Shown piece after piece: positions 1 to 6,113 of a DNA stretch of 7,542 nucleotides. The DNA comes from Flavobacteriales bacterium (lineage in GTDB: Bacteria; Bacteroidota; Bacteroidia; Flavobacteriales_F; PHOS-HE28), in the NCBI GenBank assembly GCA_024640205.1, contig JAHEFL010000065.1, positions 1-7,542 of the forward strand. The letters are read 5' to 3'. The translations under genes and the position numbers were made by a program. The first letter of the stretch is position 1. Each line of letters begins with the position of its first letter. The notes under the pieces were generated by a model that was given only the letters and a program-made list of their open reading frames with translations, searched no databases and was not told the DNA's origin.

Positions 1-788
1 TCACTCCGAAGGTGAACCTAAGGGTGGGAGGGAGCAATCCGCAGATGCGTCTCGGGCGGGCCTTGGTATTGAGCGATGCTGCCCATTCCTTCGGCGCTCG
101 GATCGATGGGAAGCCATTGGGAACGCAGGCGGACATCACGGGATTCAGTTTTCATGCTGTGAAGAATCTGACCACGGCGGAAGGTGGTGCATTGGCTTTT
201 ACCCTGCCGGAACCATTCGATCTGGAGGAAGTGTACTCCTGGCTGAACATGATGGCGTTGCACGGTCAAAGCAAGGATGCCCTCGCCAAGATGCAGCCCG
301 GTGCCTGGAGGTATGACGTCCAGCAGCCCGGGTTCAAGTGTAATATGACCGATGTGCAGGCCGCCATCGGCTTGGTGGAATTGGAGCGATATGATCGCGA
401 AACATTACCGCGACGCAAAGTCATATGCGAACGCTACGCGGAGGCGTTCAAGGATGATGATCGCTTTGTACTTCCCTGCCTATCGGATGCCGAAAGGGAA
501 AGCAGTTACCACCTGTACATGCTCCGAGTTGCCCAAGCTTCCGAGGAGCAGCGGGATGCGATCATTGCGGAGATCGCGCGTCACAAGGTCAGTGTGAACG
601 TTCATTTTGTTCCGCTACCCATGCTTACGTTCTACAAGAGCGAAGGGTATCGGATCGAGGACCATCCCAACGCGTACAAGCATTATTCCAGGGAGATCAG
701 CCTGCCGGTCTATTACGATCTCACGGATAAGCAGGTGGATACCGTGGTGAAGGTCGTCAAGGAGGCGGTATCCAAGGTGATCGGATGA
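1..788 (+). CDS. DegT/DnrJ/EryC1/StrS-family sugar aminotransferase, 5'-truncated by window edge
   Basis: This is a PLP-dependent aminotransferase that, by family, moves an amino group from glutamate to a keto group of a nucleotide-linked sugar in the cytoplasm. The frame is open to the left edge (first full codon at position 3), so the N-terminal part lies outside. A GTG at 12 is internal, not a true start. Visible landmarks are SDAAHSFGA, whose Asp would pair with the PLP pyridine nitrogen, and GFSFHAVKNLTTAEGGAL, whose Lys (codon 162-164) is the expected Schiff-base lysine. Further on, the segment FKCNMTDVQAAIGLVELERY matches the conserved family helix after the active site. The SFHAVKN context resembles ArnB and PglE more than other branches, suggesting C4 amination of a UDP-4-keto sugar; that is inference. 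The stop is 7 bp before the phosphoglycosyl transferase gene, so the two are almost certainly co-transcribed. The family is certain; the exact substrate is unknown. Confidence 0.93.
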   Translation, partial: TPKVNLRVGGSNPQMRLGRALVLSDAAHSFGARIDGKPLGTQADITGFSFHAVKNLTTAEGGALAFTLPEPFDLEEVYSWLNMMALHGQSKDALAKMQPGAWRYDVQQPGFKCNMTDVQAAIGLVELERYDRETLPRRKVICERYAEAFKDDDRFVLPCLSDAERESSYHLYMLRVAQASEEQRDAIIAEIARHKVSVNVHFVPLPMLTFYKSEGYRIEDHPNAYKHYSREISLPVYYDLTDKQVDTVVKVVKEAVSKVIG

Positions 789-795
789 GCTCCTC

Positions 796-1389
796 ATGGT
801 GAAGCGGGCTATTGATATTCTTCTTTCCTGTGTCGCGCTCCTCCTTCTTTTGCCGGTCTTTGTTGTGATCACACTGCTGGTCATGCTGACCTCGGCAGGT
901 GGCCCTTTCTTTCGTCAGGCGAGGGTAGGTCGGTTCGGGCGGACGTTCCAATTGCTGAAGTTCCGGACCATGCGTATCGGAAGCGAGGCCCTTGGACAGA
1001 TCACGGTGGGGGCCAGGGATCCACGGATCACCCAGGTGGGATACTTGCTTCGGCGGACCAAGCTGGATGAGTTGCCGCAATTGATCAATGTGCTGGTCGG
1101 GGACATGAGCATCGTAGGTCCAAGGCCGGAGGTGCCGCAGTACGTTGGCCTATACACCGAGGAACAGCGACAGGTCCTGATGGTACGCCCCGGACTCACC
1201 AGCGCGGCCAGCCTTGCCTATATCAACGAGAACGAGATCCTCGGAAGGAGCCCTCATCCTGAAAAGACCTACACCGAGGTGGTGATGCCCGCCAAGCTCG
1301 CAATGGACCTCGCCTACGTTCAGGAACAAAGCCTATGGCTCGATATCCGGATCATCCTTGGTACCGCACGCAAGCTCCTGGTCGGCTAA
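796..1389 (+). CDS. Small monotopic phosphoglycosyl transferase (bacterial sugar transferase, PglC type)
   Basis: Enzymes of this family transfer a sugar-1-phosphate from a UDP-sugar to undecaprenyl phosphate on the cytoplasmic face of the inner membrane, the first committed step of glycan assembly. The 197-residue protein is the small catalytic-domain form, not the long WcaJ form with extra membrane helices. It starts with KRAIDI, followed by one hydrophobic segment (about residues 8-31) with Pro20 inside it, as expected for a re-entrant membrane helix. Next come LLKFRTM (about 53-59), the catalytic Asp-Glu dyad D91-E92 in LDELPQLINVL, and DMSIVGPRPE (103-112). The ATG at 796 is chosen because it places KRAID directly before the hydrophobic helix. 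No clear Shine-Dalgarno site is seen. It follows the aminotransferase gene by 7 bp, which suggests the transferred sugar is an amino sugar such as a bacillosamine-type compound; this is inference. It ends the glycan cluster and converges on the next gene. Confidence 0.95.
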   Translation: MVKRAIDILLSCVALLLLLPVFVVITLLVMLTSAGGPFFRQARVGRFGRTFQLLKFRTMRIGSEALGQITVGARDPRITQVGYLLRRTKLDELPQLINVLVGDMSIVGPRPEVPQYVGLYTEEQRQVLMVRPGLTSAASLAYINENEILGRSPHPEKTYTEVVMPAKLAMDLAYVQEQSLWLDIRIILGTARKLLVG

Positions 1390-1421
1390 TGAATTGGCAG
1401 CAACTCGCGCTTGCCCCTCGA

Positions 1422-2312
1422 TCACGCCTCTTCCTCCTTTCCTAAGAGGTCCCGAAGCCGTTCCAGATCCTCGGCGCGTTCGCTGTCCCCCATTTTTTGG
1501 TAGCTGTTCGCCAGGTTGTTCAACTGACGGCGGATGATCTCGAGGTTGGAGCAAGGCACGAAGAAGGAGGGACGCGGATCGATGTTCAGCTTCGAAAGGA
1601 ACTCGTTGATCTCATTCCTTCCGAGGATATCACCCTGGCTGAAGGCGTTCACGTAAAAAAGAACGACCTCTTCGCCTTCCTGGCCAGCGTCGGCACCGCC
1701 GATGCTCTCCTCATCCAGATAGGCCAGCACGAAATGATTGGGCAGGTTCACGCCCCGCATGGGCAGGCCCAGATCCTCGGCCAACACCTGGTAGATGATG
1801 GCGAGCGAGAGCGGATTACCCTTGCGGCTGTCCAGCACCTCGTTGATGTAGCTGTTCTGCGGGGCGTGGTAGTTGCGCTTGTTCCCCTTGAAACCGTGGA
1901 CCTGGAAGAATATGTGATTGAACACGCGTACCTTCTCAAAGGCCGTGAGGTGGTCGTTCAGTTCCAGCCAGATATCCTGTCGCACGGAGGCCAGTCGAGC
2001 CTTCACCTTCATCTCGTCCATGTCCGGATATCGGTACCGGCTGATGATCAGCGCACCTTCCAGGAGGTCTTCGCAGCCTCCTTCCTTCCAGGCTTTTAAT
2101 CGGTCCGTAACGCCGCCAAGGTGTATGGTATGCAGGATATCCTCGATCCGGTTCCGGAAAAGATCACCCAGGTCATCATACTCCCACGCCCGTTCCAGAA
2201 CAGGCACTACTTCATCGCCCAACGATACGATCCGGTTCCTCACCTCCGTGTAAATGCCCTCGTCGGGGTCATCGATCAGGGTGATCAGGGCGCGTATCTC
2301 GTTGGTGCTCAT
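1422..2312 (-). CDS. SirB1-like transglutaminase-fold protein with C-terminal TPR-like helices
   Basis: This 296-residue predicted cytoplasmic protein belongs to the SirB1/transglutaminase-like family (Transglut_core2); its biochemical role is not established. The N-terminal region (about 1-75) is helical and somewhat HEAT-like. The family core spans about 105-235: SYINEVLDSRKGNPLSLAII (154-173), GLPMRGVNLPNHFVLAY (182-198) and FYVNAFSQGDIL (219-230). In true transglutaminases these blocks carry the Cys, His and Asp of the triad. Here the matching positions appear to be S169, H193 and N222, so ordinary thiol catalysis is unlikely. The C-terminus (about 258-290, including NLANSYQKMGDSERAEDLER) resembles a tetratricopeptide hairpin, usual in this family. 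The ATG at 2312 gives a clean start at the normal family length. The gene lies 182 bp downstream of citrate synthase on the same strand and converges on the sugar transferase gene. There is no signal peptide. Family assignment is confident; function is unknown. Confidence 0.88.
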   Translation of the reverse strand: MSTNEIRALITLIDDPDEGIYTEVRNRIVSLGDEVVPVLERAWEYDDLGDLFRNRIEDILHTIHLGGVTDRLKAWKEGGCEDLLEGALIISRYRYPDMDEMKVKARLASVRQDIWLELNDHLTAFEKVRVFNHIFFQVHGFKGNKRNYHAPQNSYINEVLDSRKGNPLSLAIIYQVLAEDLGLPMRGVNLPNHFVLAYLDEESIGGADAGQEGEEVVLFYVNAFSQGDILGRNEINEFLSKLNIDPRPSFFVPCSNLEIIRRQLNNLANSYQKMGDSERAEDLERLRDLLGKEEEA

Positions 2313-2458
2313 GGTTCAGAAGACCTAGGCATATCCTGCAGGACGAAACTATCGGGGTCATCACCTCGATCGGGCTTCCCCAAGATCTTGTTTCCACAAG
2401 GTAACTGTTGATGATGTGGACCACCATCTCATCCAGAGAGGCGTGTCGCGACCGGATC

Positions 2459-2490
2459 CCGGCAGCACCGCAGGAAAGCAGGTGTGCCGG
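2459..2490 (-). terminator. Strong hairpin just after the citrate synthase stop (possible terminator or 3' end stabiliser)
   Basis: Arms 2459-2464 (CCGGCA) and 2485-2490 (TGCCGG) pair, as do 2466-2469 (CACC) and 2481-2484 (GGTG). That gives 10 base pairs, one bulged base at 2465 and an 11-nt loop. The hairpin begins 4 nt past the citrate synthase stop codon. No T-run follows on the - strand, so it is not a classical intrinsic terminator. It could terminate weakly, protect the 3' end, or mark a processing site between citrate synthase and the SirB1-like gene. Confidence 0.45.
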
Positions 2491-2494
2491 AGAA

Positions 2495-3784
2495 CTACTT
2501 CCGGTCCTTCAGCGCAACGTAGTCCCGCTTCGTGGCTCCGGTATAGATCTGCCGCGGACGACCGATCGGCTCCTTGTTCTCCACCATCTCCTTCCATTGA
2601 GCGATCCAACCTGGCAGACGACCGAGTGCGAACATCACGGTGAACATGCGGGTGGGGATACCAATGGCCCGGTATATGATCCCGCTGTAGAAGTCCACAT
2701 TGGGATAGAGCTTGCGCTCGATGAAGTAATCGTCCCTCAATGCGATCTCCTCCAGTTGCTTCGCGATGTCCAGCACGGGGTCGTTCACCCCCATCTTCTT
2801 CAATACATCGTCACAGGACTTCTTGATGATCCGCGCCCGTGGATCGAAGTTCTTGTAGACCCGGTGACCGAAGCCGAAGAGACGGAATGGATCGTTCTTG
2901 TCCTTTGCTTTGTCCACCCATTTGCGGATATCCCCGCCATCATTGCGGATGGTCTCCAGCATCTCGATCACTTCCTGGTTGGCACCTCCATGCAGGGGCC
3001 CCCACAGTGCTGCAATGCCGGCACTTATCGAACTGTACAGGTTGCTCTGGCTGCTTCCCACGATGCGCACCGTGCTCGTACTACAATTCTGCTCGTGATC
3101 GGCGTGCAGGATCAACAGTGTGTTCAACGCACTGGCCACCACAGGGTCCACCTTGTATTCTTCGGTGGGCAGGCCGAACATCATGTACAGGAAATTCTCC
3201 ACGTAGTCCAACTTATTGTTGGGGTACATGTACGGGTGTCCCAAATTGTTCTTGTAGCTGATGGCGGCCAGCGTGGGCATCTTGGCGATGAGGCGGTAAA
3301 TGGTGCGCAGTACCTGTGCCTGTGGGCGATGTGGGTCCTGGCTGCGAGGATAGAACGTGCTCAGCGAACTCAGCATTGCCGAAAGGATGCCCATGGGGTG
3401 GGCGTTGCTCGGATAGTGCTCAAAGAACTGCTTCAGGTCCTCATGTACTAGGGAGTGGTACCGTATGTTCCCTTCGAATTCCTCCAACTGTTTGGCGTTC
3501 GGCAGGTCCCCGAAGAGCAGGAGGTAGGAGACCTCCAGGAAGCTGGCCTTTTCCGCCAACTGATCAATGGGGTATCCGCGGTACTGAAGAATGCCTTCTT
3601 CGCCGTCCAGGAACGTTATCGCGCTGGTGGTGGCACCGGTATTCTTATAACCGAAGTCCAGCGTTATATACCCGGTCAAGTCACGCAGCTTCCCAATATC
3701 GATCGCTTTTTCGCCCTCGCTGCCAGTAACGATGGGCAGTTCAAAGGTCTTGCCATCCAGGATCAACTGCGCTTTCTCACTCAT
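2495..3784 (-). CDS. gltA: Citrate synthase, type II (hexameric, Gram-negative form)
   Basis: Citrate synthase condenses oxaloacetate with acetyl-CoA to give citrate and CoA, the entry step of the TCA cycle, in the cytoplasm. The 429-residue length and colinearity with the E. coli enzyme mark the type II form. This includes the N-terminal small domain (about 1-60) that short type I enzymes lack. The catalytic residues are all present: H265 in WGPLHGGAN, H307 in GFGHRVYKN and D364 in PNVDFYSGI. HADHEQN (227-233) and the C-terminal GRPRQIYTG (408-416) are also intact. From memory of the E. coli sequence, the reactive Cys206 of the NADH site corresponds to Thr here (FGLPTEEY, about 204-210), so NADH control may differ. 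The start at 3784 gives MSEKAQLILDGKTFELP, matching family N-termini. The leader carries a -7-like element and three copies of an 8-mer. A terminator ends the preceding gene, so it is probably an independent unit. Confidence 0.98.
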   Translation of the reverse strand: MSEKAQLILDGKTFELPIVTGSEGEKAIDIGKLRDLTGYITLDFGYKNTGATTSAITFLDGEEGILQYRGYPIDQLAEKASFLEVSYLLLFGDLPNAKQLEEFEGNIRYHSLVHEDLKQFFEHYPSNAHPMGILSAMLSSLSTFYPRSQDPHRPQAQVLRTIYRLIAKMPTLAAISYKNNLGHPYMYPNNKLDYVENFLYMMFGLPTEEYKVDPVVASALNTLLILHADHEQNCSTSTVRIVGSSQSNLYSSISAGIAALWGPLHGGANQEVIEMLETIRNDGGDIRKWVDKAKDKNDPFRLFGFGHRVYKNFDPRARIIKKSCDDVLKKMGVNDPVLDIAKQLEEIALRDDYFIERKLYPNVDFYSGIIYRAIGIPTRMFTVMFALGRLPGWIAQWKEMVENKEPIGRPRQIYTGATKRDYVALKDRK

Positions 3785-3868
3785 TGTTCGTTCGGGGAAA
3801 AATGTTCGTTTTTATTCGACGGGCCGCTAAGGTAGCAAAGAACAAAGCGCGCCCTGACCTTGTTCGTT
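3785..3868 (-). repeat. Three exact copies of AACGAACA in the citrate synthase leader
   Basis: Read on the - strand, the 8-mer AACGAACA occurs exactly at 3861-3868, 3803-3810 and 3785-3792. The last copy abuts the ATG of citrate synthase. The start-to-start spacings are 58 and 18 nt. If the -7-like element at 3827-3834 is real, one copy lies near the -35 region and two lie in the transcribed leader. Three copies of an 8-mer in 84 bp are not expected by chance. They could be operator half-sites, or a remnant of local duplication in an AT-rich leader; function is unknown. Confidence 0.5.
3827..3834 (-). promoter_or_regulatory. Bacteroidota-type -7 promoter element for citrate synthase (putative)
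   Basis: The - strand reads TACCTTAG, one mismatch from the Bacteroidota -7 consensus TAnnTTTG. It ends 42 nt before the citrate synthase ATG, a plausible distance for a leader of about 35 nt. No good -33 TTG element is seen at the usual spacing, so the call rests on the -7 motif, its position, and the upstream terminator that makes a new promoter necessary. Confidence 0.4.
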
Positions 3869-3876
3869 AAACGATG

Positions 3877-3900
3877 AAAGCCCCATGCACACGGGGCTTT
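3877..3900 (-). terminator. Intrinsic terminator after the thioredoxin-fold gene
   Basis: A perfect 8-bp stem (AAAGCCCC at 3877-3884 with GGGGCTTT at 3893-3900) encloses an 8-nt loop. It lies 23 bp past the stop of the thioredoxin-fold gene. On the - strand the GC core is followed by TTT, which partly pairs with the leading A's, and more T-rich sequence. This is a typical rho-independent layout. It separates the transporter/thioredoxin unit from citrate synthase. Confidence 0.8.
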
Positions 3901-3923
3901 CAATGGTATCCATCAGACCATGT

Positions 3924-4481
3924 TCAAGGCTTCGTCCAATGGCTATTGAACGTTCCCATGTAGGTCTGGTAATCCATTTTCTTGTAGTGCCCCTCACCGA
4001 AATAGCCCAGGATCGGCTCCATCTGCTCAGGGGTCATATACCCCTGGACAGGTGCCAATACGTTGAGGTCGCTATCTATATAGACGACCGTGGGGTAGGC
4101 GATCCTGCCGTTCACATTGGCGATCATGTGGGTGAGGTGATGTGTTCCGTTACGTCCCCCTGTGCGTGCGGGATCGAAGTCCGGATTCTCCAATTTCGTA
4201 CCGTTCCAATTCACCGGATCACCGCTCTCAGCATTGAATTTCACGGCATAGAAATGCTTGTTCACATAATCCGCCAATTGAGGGTCGCTGAACGTGTTCC
4301 GGTCCAGCATTTTACAGGGACCGCACCAGATGGTGTACACGTCGATGAACAAAGGCTTCGGGGCTTTTTTGGTCCGGGCCTGTGCCTCCTCGATGCTGAT
4401 CCATTGGATGCCTTTGGATACAGGAGTTTGGGCGTTCAGGACCAATGGGGCCAGAAAGAGGAGTGCAAATGGGATGCGCAT
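3924..4481 (-). CDS. Exported thioredoxin-fold protein with CGPC motif
   Basis: This is a 185-residue thioredoxin-family protein, probably a periplasmic thiol-disulfide oxidoreductase; the partner is unknown. I place the start at the ATG at 4481 because it yields a clear signal peptide: MRIPFALLFLAPLVLNA, with likely cleavage before Q18. A TTG at 4535 would extend the frame by 18 residues ahead of the signal and overlap the transporter stop, so it is less likely. The active site is W52-C53-G54-P55-C56-K57 after FIDVYT, and the cis-proline is P130 in AYPTVVYID. Between the two lies a long insert (about 84-126, NPDFDPARTGGRNGTHHL) instead of the short loop of plain thioredoxin. The C-terminal tail (GYFGEGHYKKMDYQTYM) resembles a Bacteroidota-specific group, from memory. 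It lies 50 bp downstream of the transporter on the same strand and is followed by a strong terminator, so it is likely the last gene of that unit. It is not a TlpA/ResA call: no peroxiredoxin-type AhpC/TSA features are seen. Confidence 0.9.
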   Translation of the reverse strand: MRIPFALLFLAPLVLNAQTPVSKGIQWISIEEAQARTKKAPKPLFIDVYTIWCGPCKMLDRNTFSDPQLADYVNKHFYAVKFNAESGDPVNWNGTKLENPDFDPARTGGRNGTHHLTHMIANVNGRIAYPTVVYIDSDLNVLAPVQGYMTPEQMEPILGYFGEGHYKKMDYQTYMGTFNSHWTKP

Positions 4482-4531
4482 GATGATGTGTATCGGTCCG
4501 CAGTGTCTCAAGCTTCGTGCCGGAACAGCGA

Positions 4532-6010
4532 TCAACGAATTCCGTGCATCAATCGGTTCAGGAGACCGGAGAAGATCACCAGCACCAATCCGATACCCAC
4601 TGTGACATAGCCCATCGTACTGTACACGTCAACATAGTTGGCAAGCGTCTCGGACGCAGTTGCAACGACCCCCTCCGCGCTATCCTCCACGCCGGTGAAT
4701 TTGGCGATGATGCCGGCCACGAAATTGGAAGCGGAGAAACTCAGGAACCAAGCTCCCATGGCGGTGCCGGTCATGTCCTTCGGAACCAATTTGGTCACCA
4801 TGCTCAGCCCGATCGGGCTGAGGAAGAGTTCACCTGTCGTATGCAACAGGTATAGGAAGACCAGGGTCCACAGGGGTACCAGGTAATCCGGGCTGACGAA
4901 AGCGTTCCCTAAAAGGACGACCAGGTATCCCAACCCGAGCTGCATGATGCCCAATCCAAATTTCATGGGAATGCTCGGGTTCTTCTTGATCTTGTTCAGG
5001 TAAACCCATAAGATGCTGAAGATGGAGCCGAACAGGATGATGAATAGCGGGTTGAAGAACTGGGTGGTCGCAGCCCCCATCTCGAAGCCACCCACGTTGC
5101 GGTCCACGTTCCGTTCCGCGAAGAGCGTAAGGGAAGAGCCTGCCTGTTCAAAGCACGCCCAGAAGACGACATTGAAGAACATGAGGATGATGAATACGAT
5201 CATCCGGTCGCGAAGGACCTGGCCCTCCTTGATACCTCTCATGAGCAGGCTTCCGATCACGTAAACAGCAACTGCTACCAAAAGGTAACCCACCACTTCA
5301 TTATTCAGGATCAGGAAGTAGAGCAGGGGAATGGTAAGCAATGATCCAAGCACAACGGTTTGGAATTGGGTGATGGGACCGAGGTAGGCCTTGTGCAGCT
5401 TCTCCGGGTGCGGTGGTTCGGCCACATGGCGGTACGTGTTCTGCCCGATGATGAAGAAGATGATCCCTAGGATCATGCCGATACCGGCCAATGCGAAGCC
5501 GTATTCGAATCCGAACTTGTCGCCGACCTCTGCACAGATCAGCGTGCTCAGTAGTGCGCCGATGTTGATGCCGATGTAGAAGATGGTGAAGCCTGAGTCA
5601 CGGCGTGCATCGCCATCCTCGTACAATTTGCCCACAATGCTGCTGATGTTCGCCTTGAAGTAGCCGTTGCCCACGATGATGGCTCCCATGCCCAGGTAAA
5701 GCCAATGGTCCGTGCCTCCAAGGATCATGAACTCCCCGATCGCCATCAGGATCCCACCCAGTATCACCGCGATACGATACCCGAGGATCTTGTCCGCGAT
5801 CTTTCCGCCCAACACCGGTGCGGCATAGACCAGTGCCGTGTATGCGGCGTATATGGAGAACGCTTCGTTGTCGCCTTTCATCAGCGACTTGATCAGATAC
5901 AGCGTCAGCAGAACGCGCATGCCGTAATAGGAGAAGCGCTCCCACATTTCGGCCATGAACAGCACATAGAGGCCGCGAGGATGCCCGGTGGTCGTCGTTG
6001 GTTGGGTCAT
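4532..6010 (-). CDS. POT/PTR2-family proton-coupled di-/tripeptide symporter
   Basis: This inner-membrane transporter of the major facilitator superfamily imports di- and tripeptides with protons. The 492 residues and about 14 hydrophobic segments fit the bacterial POT layout of 12 core helices plus two extra ones. The helix-1 signature ExxERFxYYG is intact (E21, E24, R25, F26, Y28, Y29, G30). The Lys of helix 4 is present (K119 in GYFKANISS). The PTR2 signature FTIFYIGINIGALLS (141-155), FEQAGSSLTLF (287-297) and the helix-10 Glu (E394 in GELFLSPIG) are also present, so all residues I know to be needed for proton coupling and peptide binding appear intact. The ATG at 6010 puts the signature at the usual distance from the N-terminus. 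A -7-like element precedes it by 41 nt. It sits 103 bp downstream of a DPP-IV-type peptidase and 50 bp upstream of the thioredoxin-fold gene. The exact peptide preference cannot be read from sequence. Confidence 0.96.
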   Translation of the reverse strand: MTQPTTTTGHPRGLYVLFMAEMWERFSYYGMRVLLTLYLIKSLMKGDNEAFSIYAAYTALVYAAPVLGGKIADKILGYRIAVILGGILMAIGEFMILGGTDHWLYLGMGAIIVGNGYFKANISSIVGKLYEDGDARRDSGFTIFYIGINIGALLSTLICAEVGDKFGFEYGFALAGIGMILGIIFFIIGQNTYRHVAEPPHPEKLHKAYLGPITQFQTVVLGSLLTIPLLYFLILNNEVVGYLLVAVAVYVIGSLLMRGIKEGQVLRDRMIVFIILMFFNVVFWACFEQAGSSLTLFAERNVDRNVGGFEMGAATTQFFNPLFIILFGSIFSILWVYLNKIKKNPSIPMKFGLGIMQLGLGYLVVLLGNAFVSPDYLVPLWTLVFLYLLHTTGELFLSPIGLSMVTKLVPKDMTGTAMGAWFLSFSASNFVAGIIAKFTGVEDSAEGVVATASETLANYVDVYSTMGYVTVGIGLVLVIFSGLLNRLMHGIR

Positions 6011-6051
6011 GGAATGAGGGTGAGGGTTTGCCGCGAGGGTCGCGAAGTGGC

Positions 6052-6059
6052 CGAATATA
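6052..6059 (-). promoter_or_regulatory. Bacteroidota-type -7 promoter element for the peptide transporter (putative)
   Basis: The - strand reads TATATTCG, one mismatch from TAnnTTTG, and ends 41 nt before the transporter ATG. This spacing is nearly the same as for the citrate synthase element (42 nt). No strong -33 TTG is seen. A 5-bp hairpin (6032-6044) would lie at or near the 5' end of the mRNA. If real, the transporter can be transcribed apart from the peptidase upstream. Confidence 0.35.
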
Positions 6060-6113
6060 GTCGGTTAAAGGATCTAAGACCTGTTCGCCAGGCCGGGTGT
6101 AGGTTCGGACTGA

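Noticed and set aside
1390..1421. Possible bidirectional terminator between the convergent genes
   Set aside because: Only a 4-bp GCAA/TTGC stem is visible and there is no T-run on either strand.
2411..2434. Imperfect dyad around GTGGACCAC
   Set aside because: The core loop would be one base and the outer arms are out of register, so it is not a convincing RNA hairpin; as a DNA site it has no support.
2408..3451. Long + strand open frame of 347 codons antisense to citrate synthase
   Set aside because: It lies almost wholly inside the reverse complement of a fully conserved enzyme, has no recognisable domain and has an odd composition rich in His, Val and Gln. It is a shadow of the biased third codon positions of the real gene.
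4482..4535. TTG start for the thioredoxin-fold protein, overlapping the transporter stop by 2 bp
   Set aside because: It would place 18 polar and charged residues ahead of an evident signal peptide; the ATG at 4481 is the better start.
3885..4610. + strand open frame of 241 codons across the thioredoxin-fold gene and the transporter end
   Set aside because: It begins inside the terminator hairpin and runs antisense to two genes with clear motifs.
6074..6092. Hairpin CCTG/CAGG as a terminator for the S9 peptidase
   Set aside because: The stem is only 4 bp and no T-run follows; it is too weak to call.
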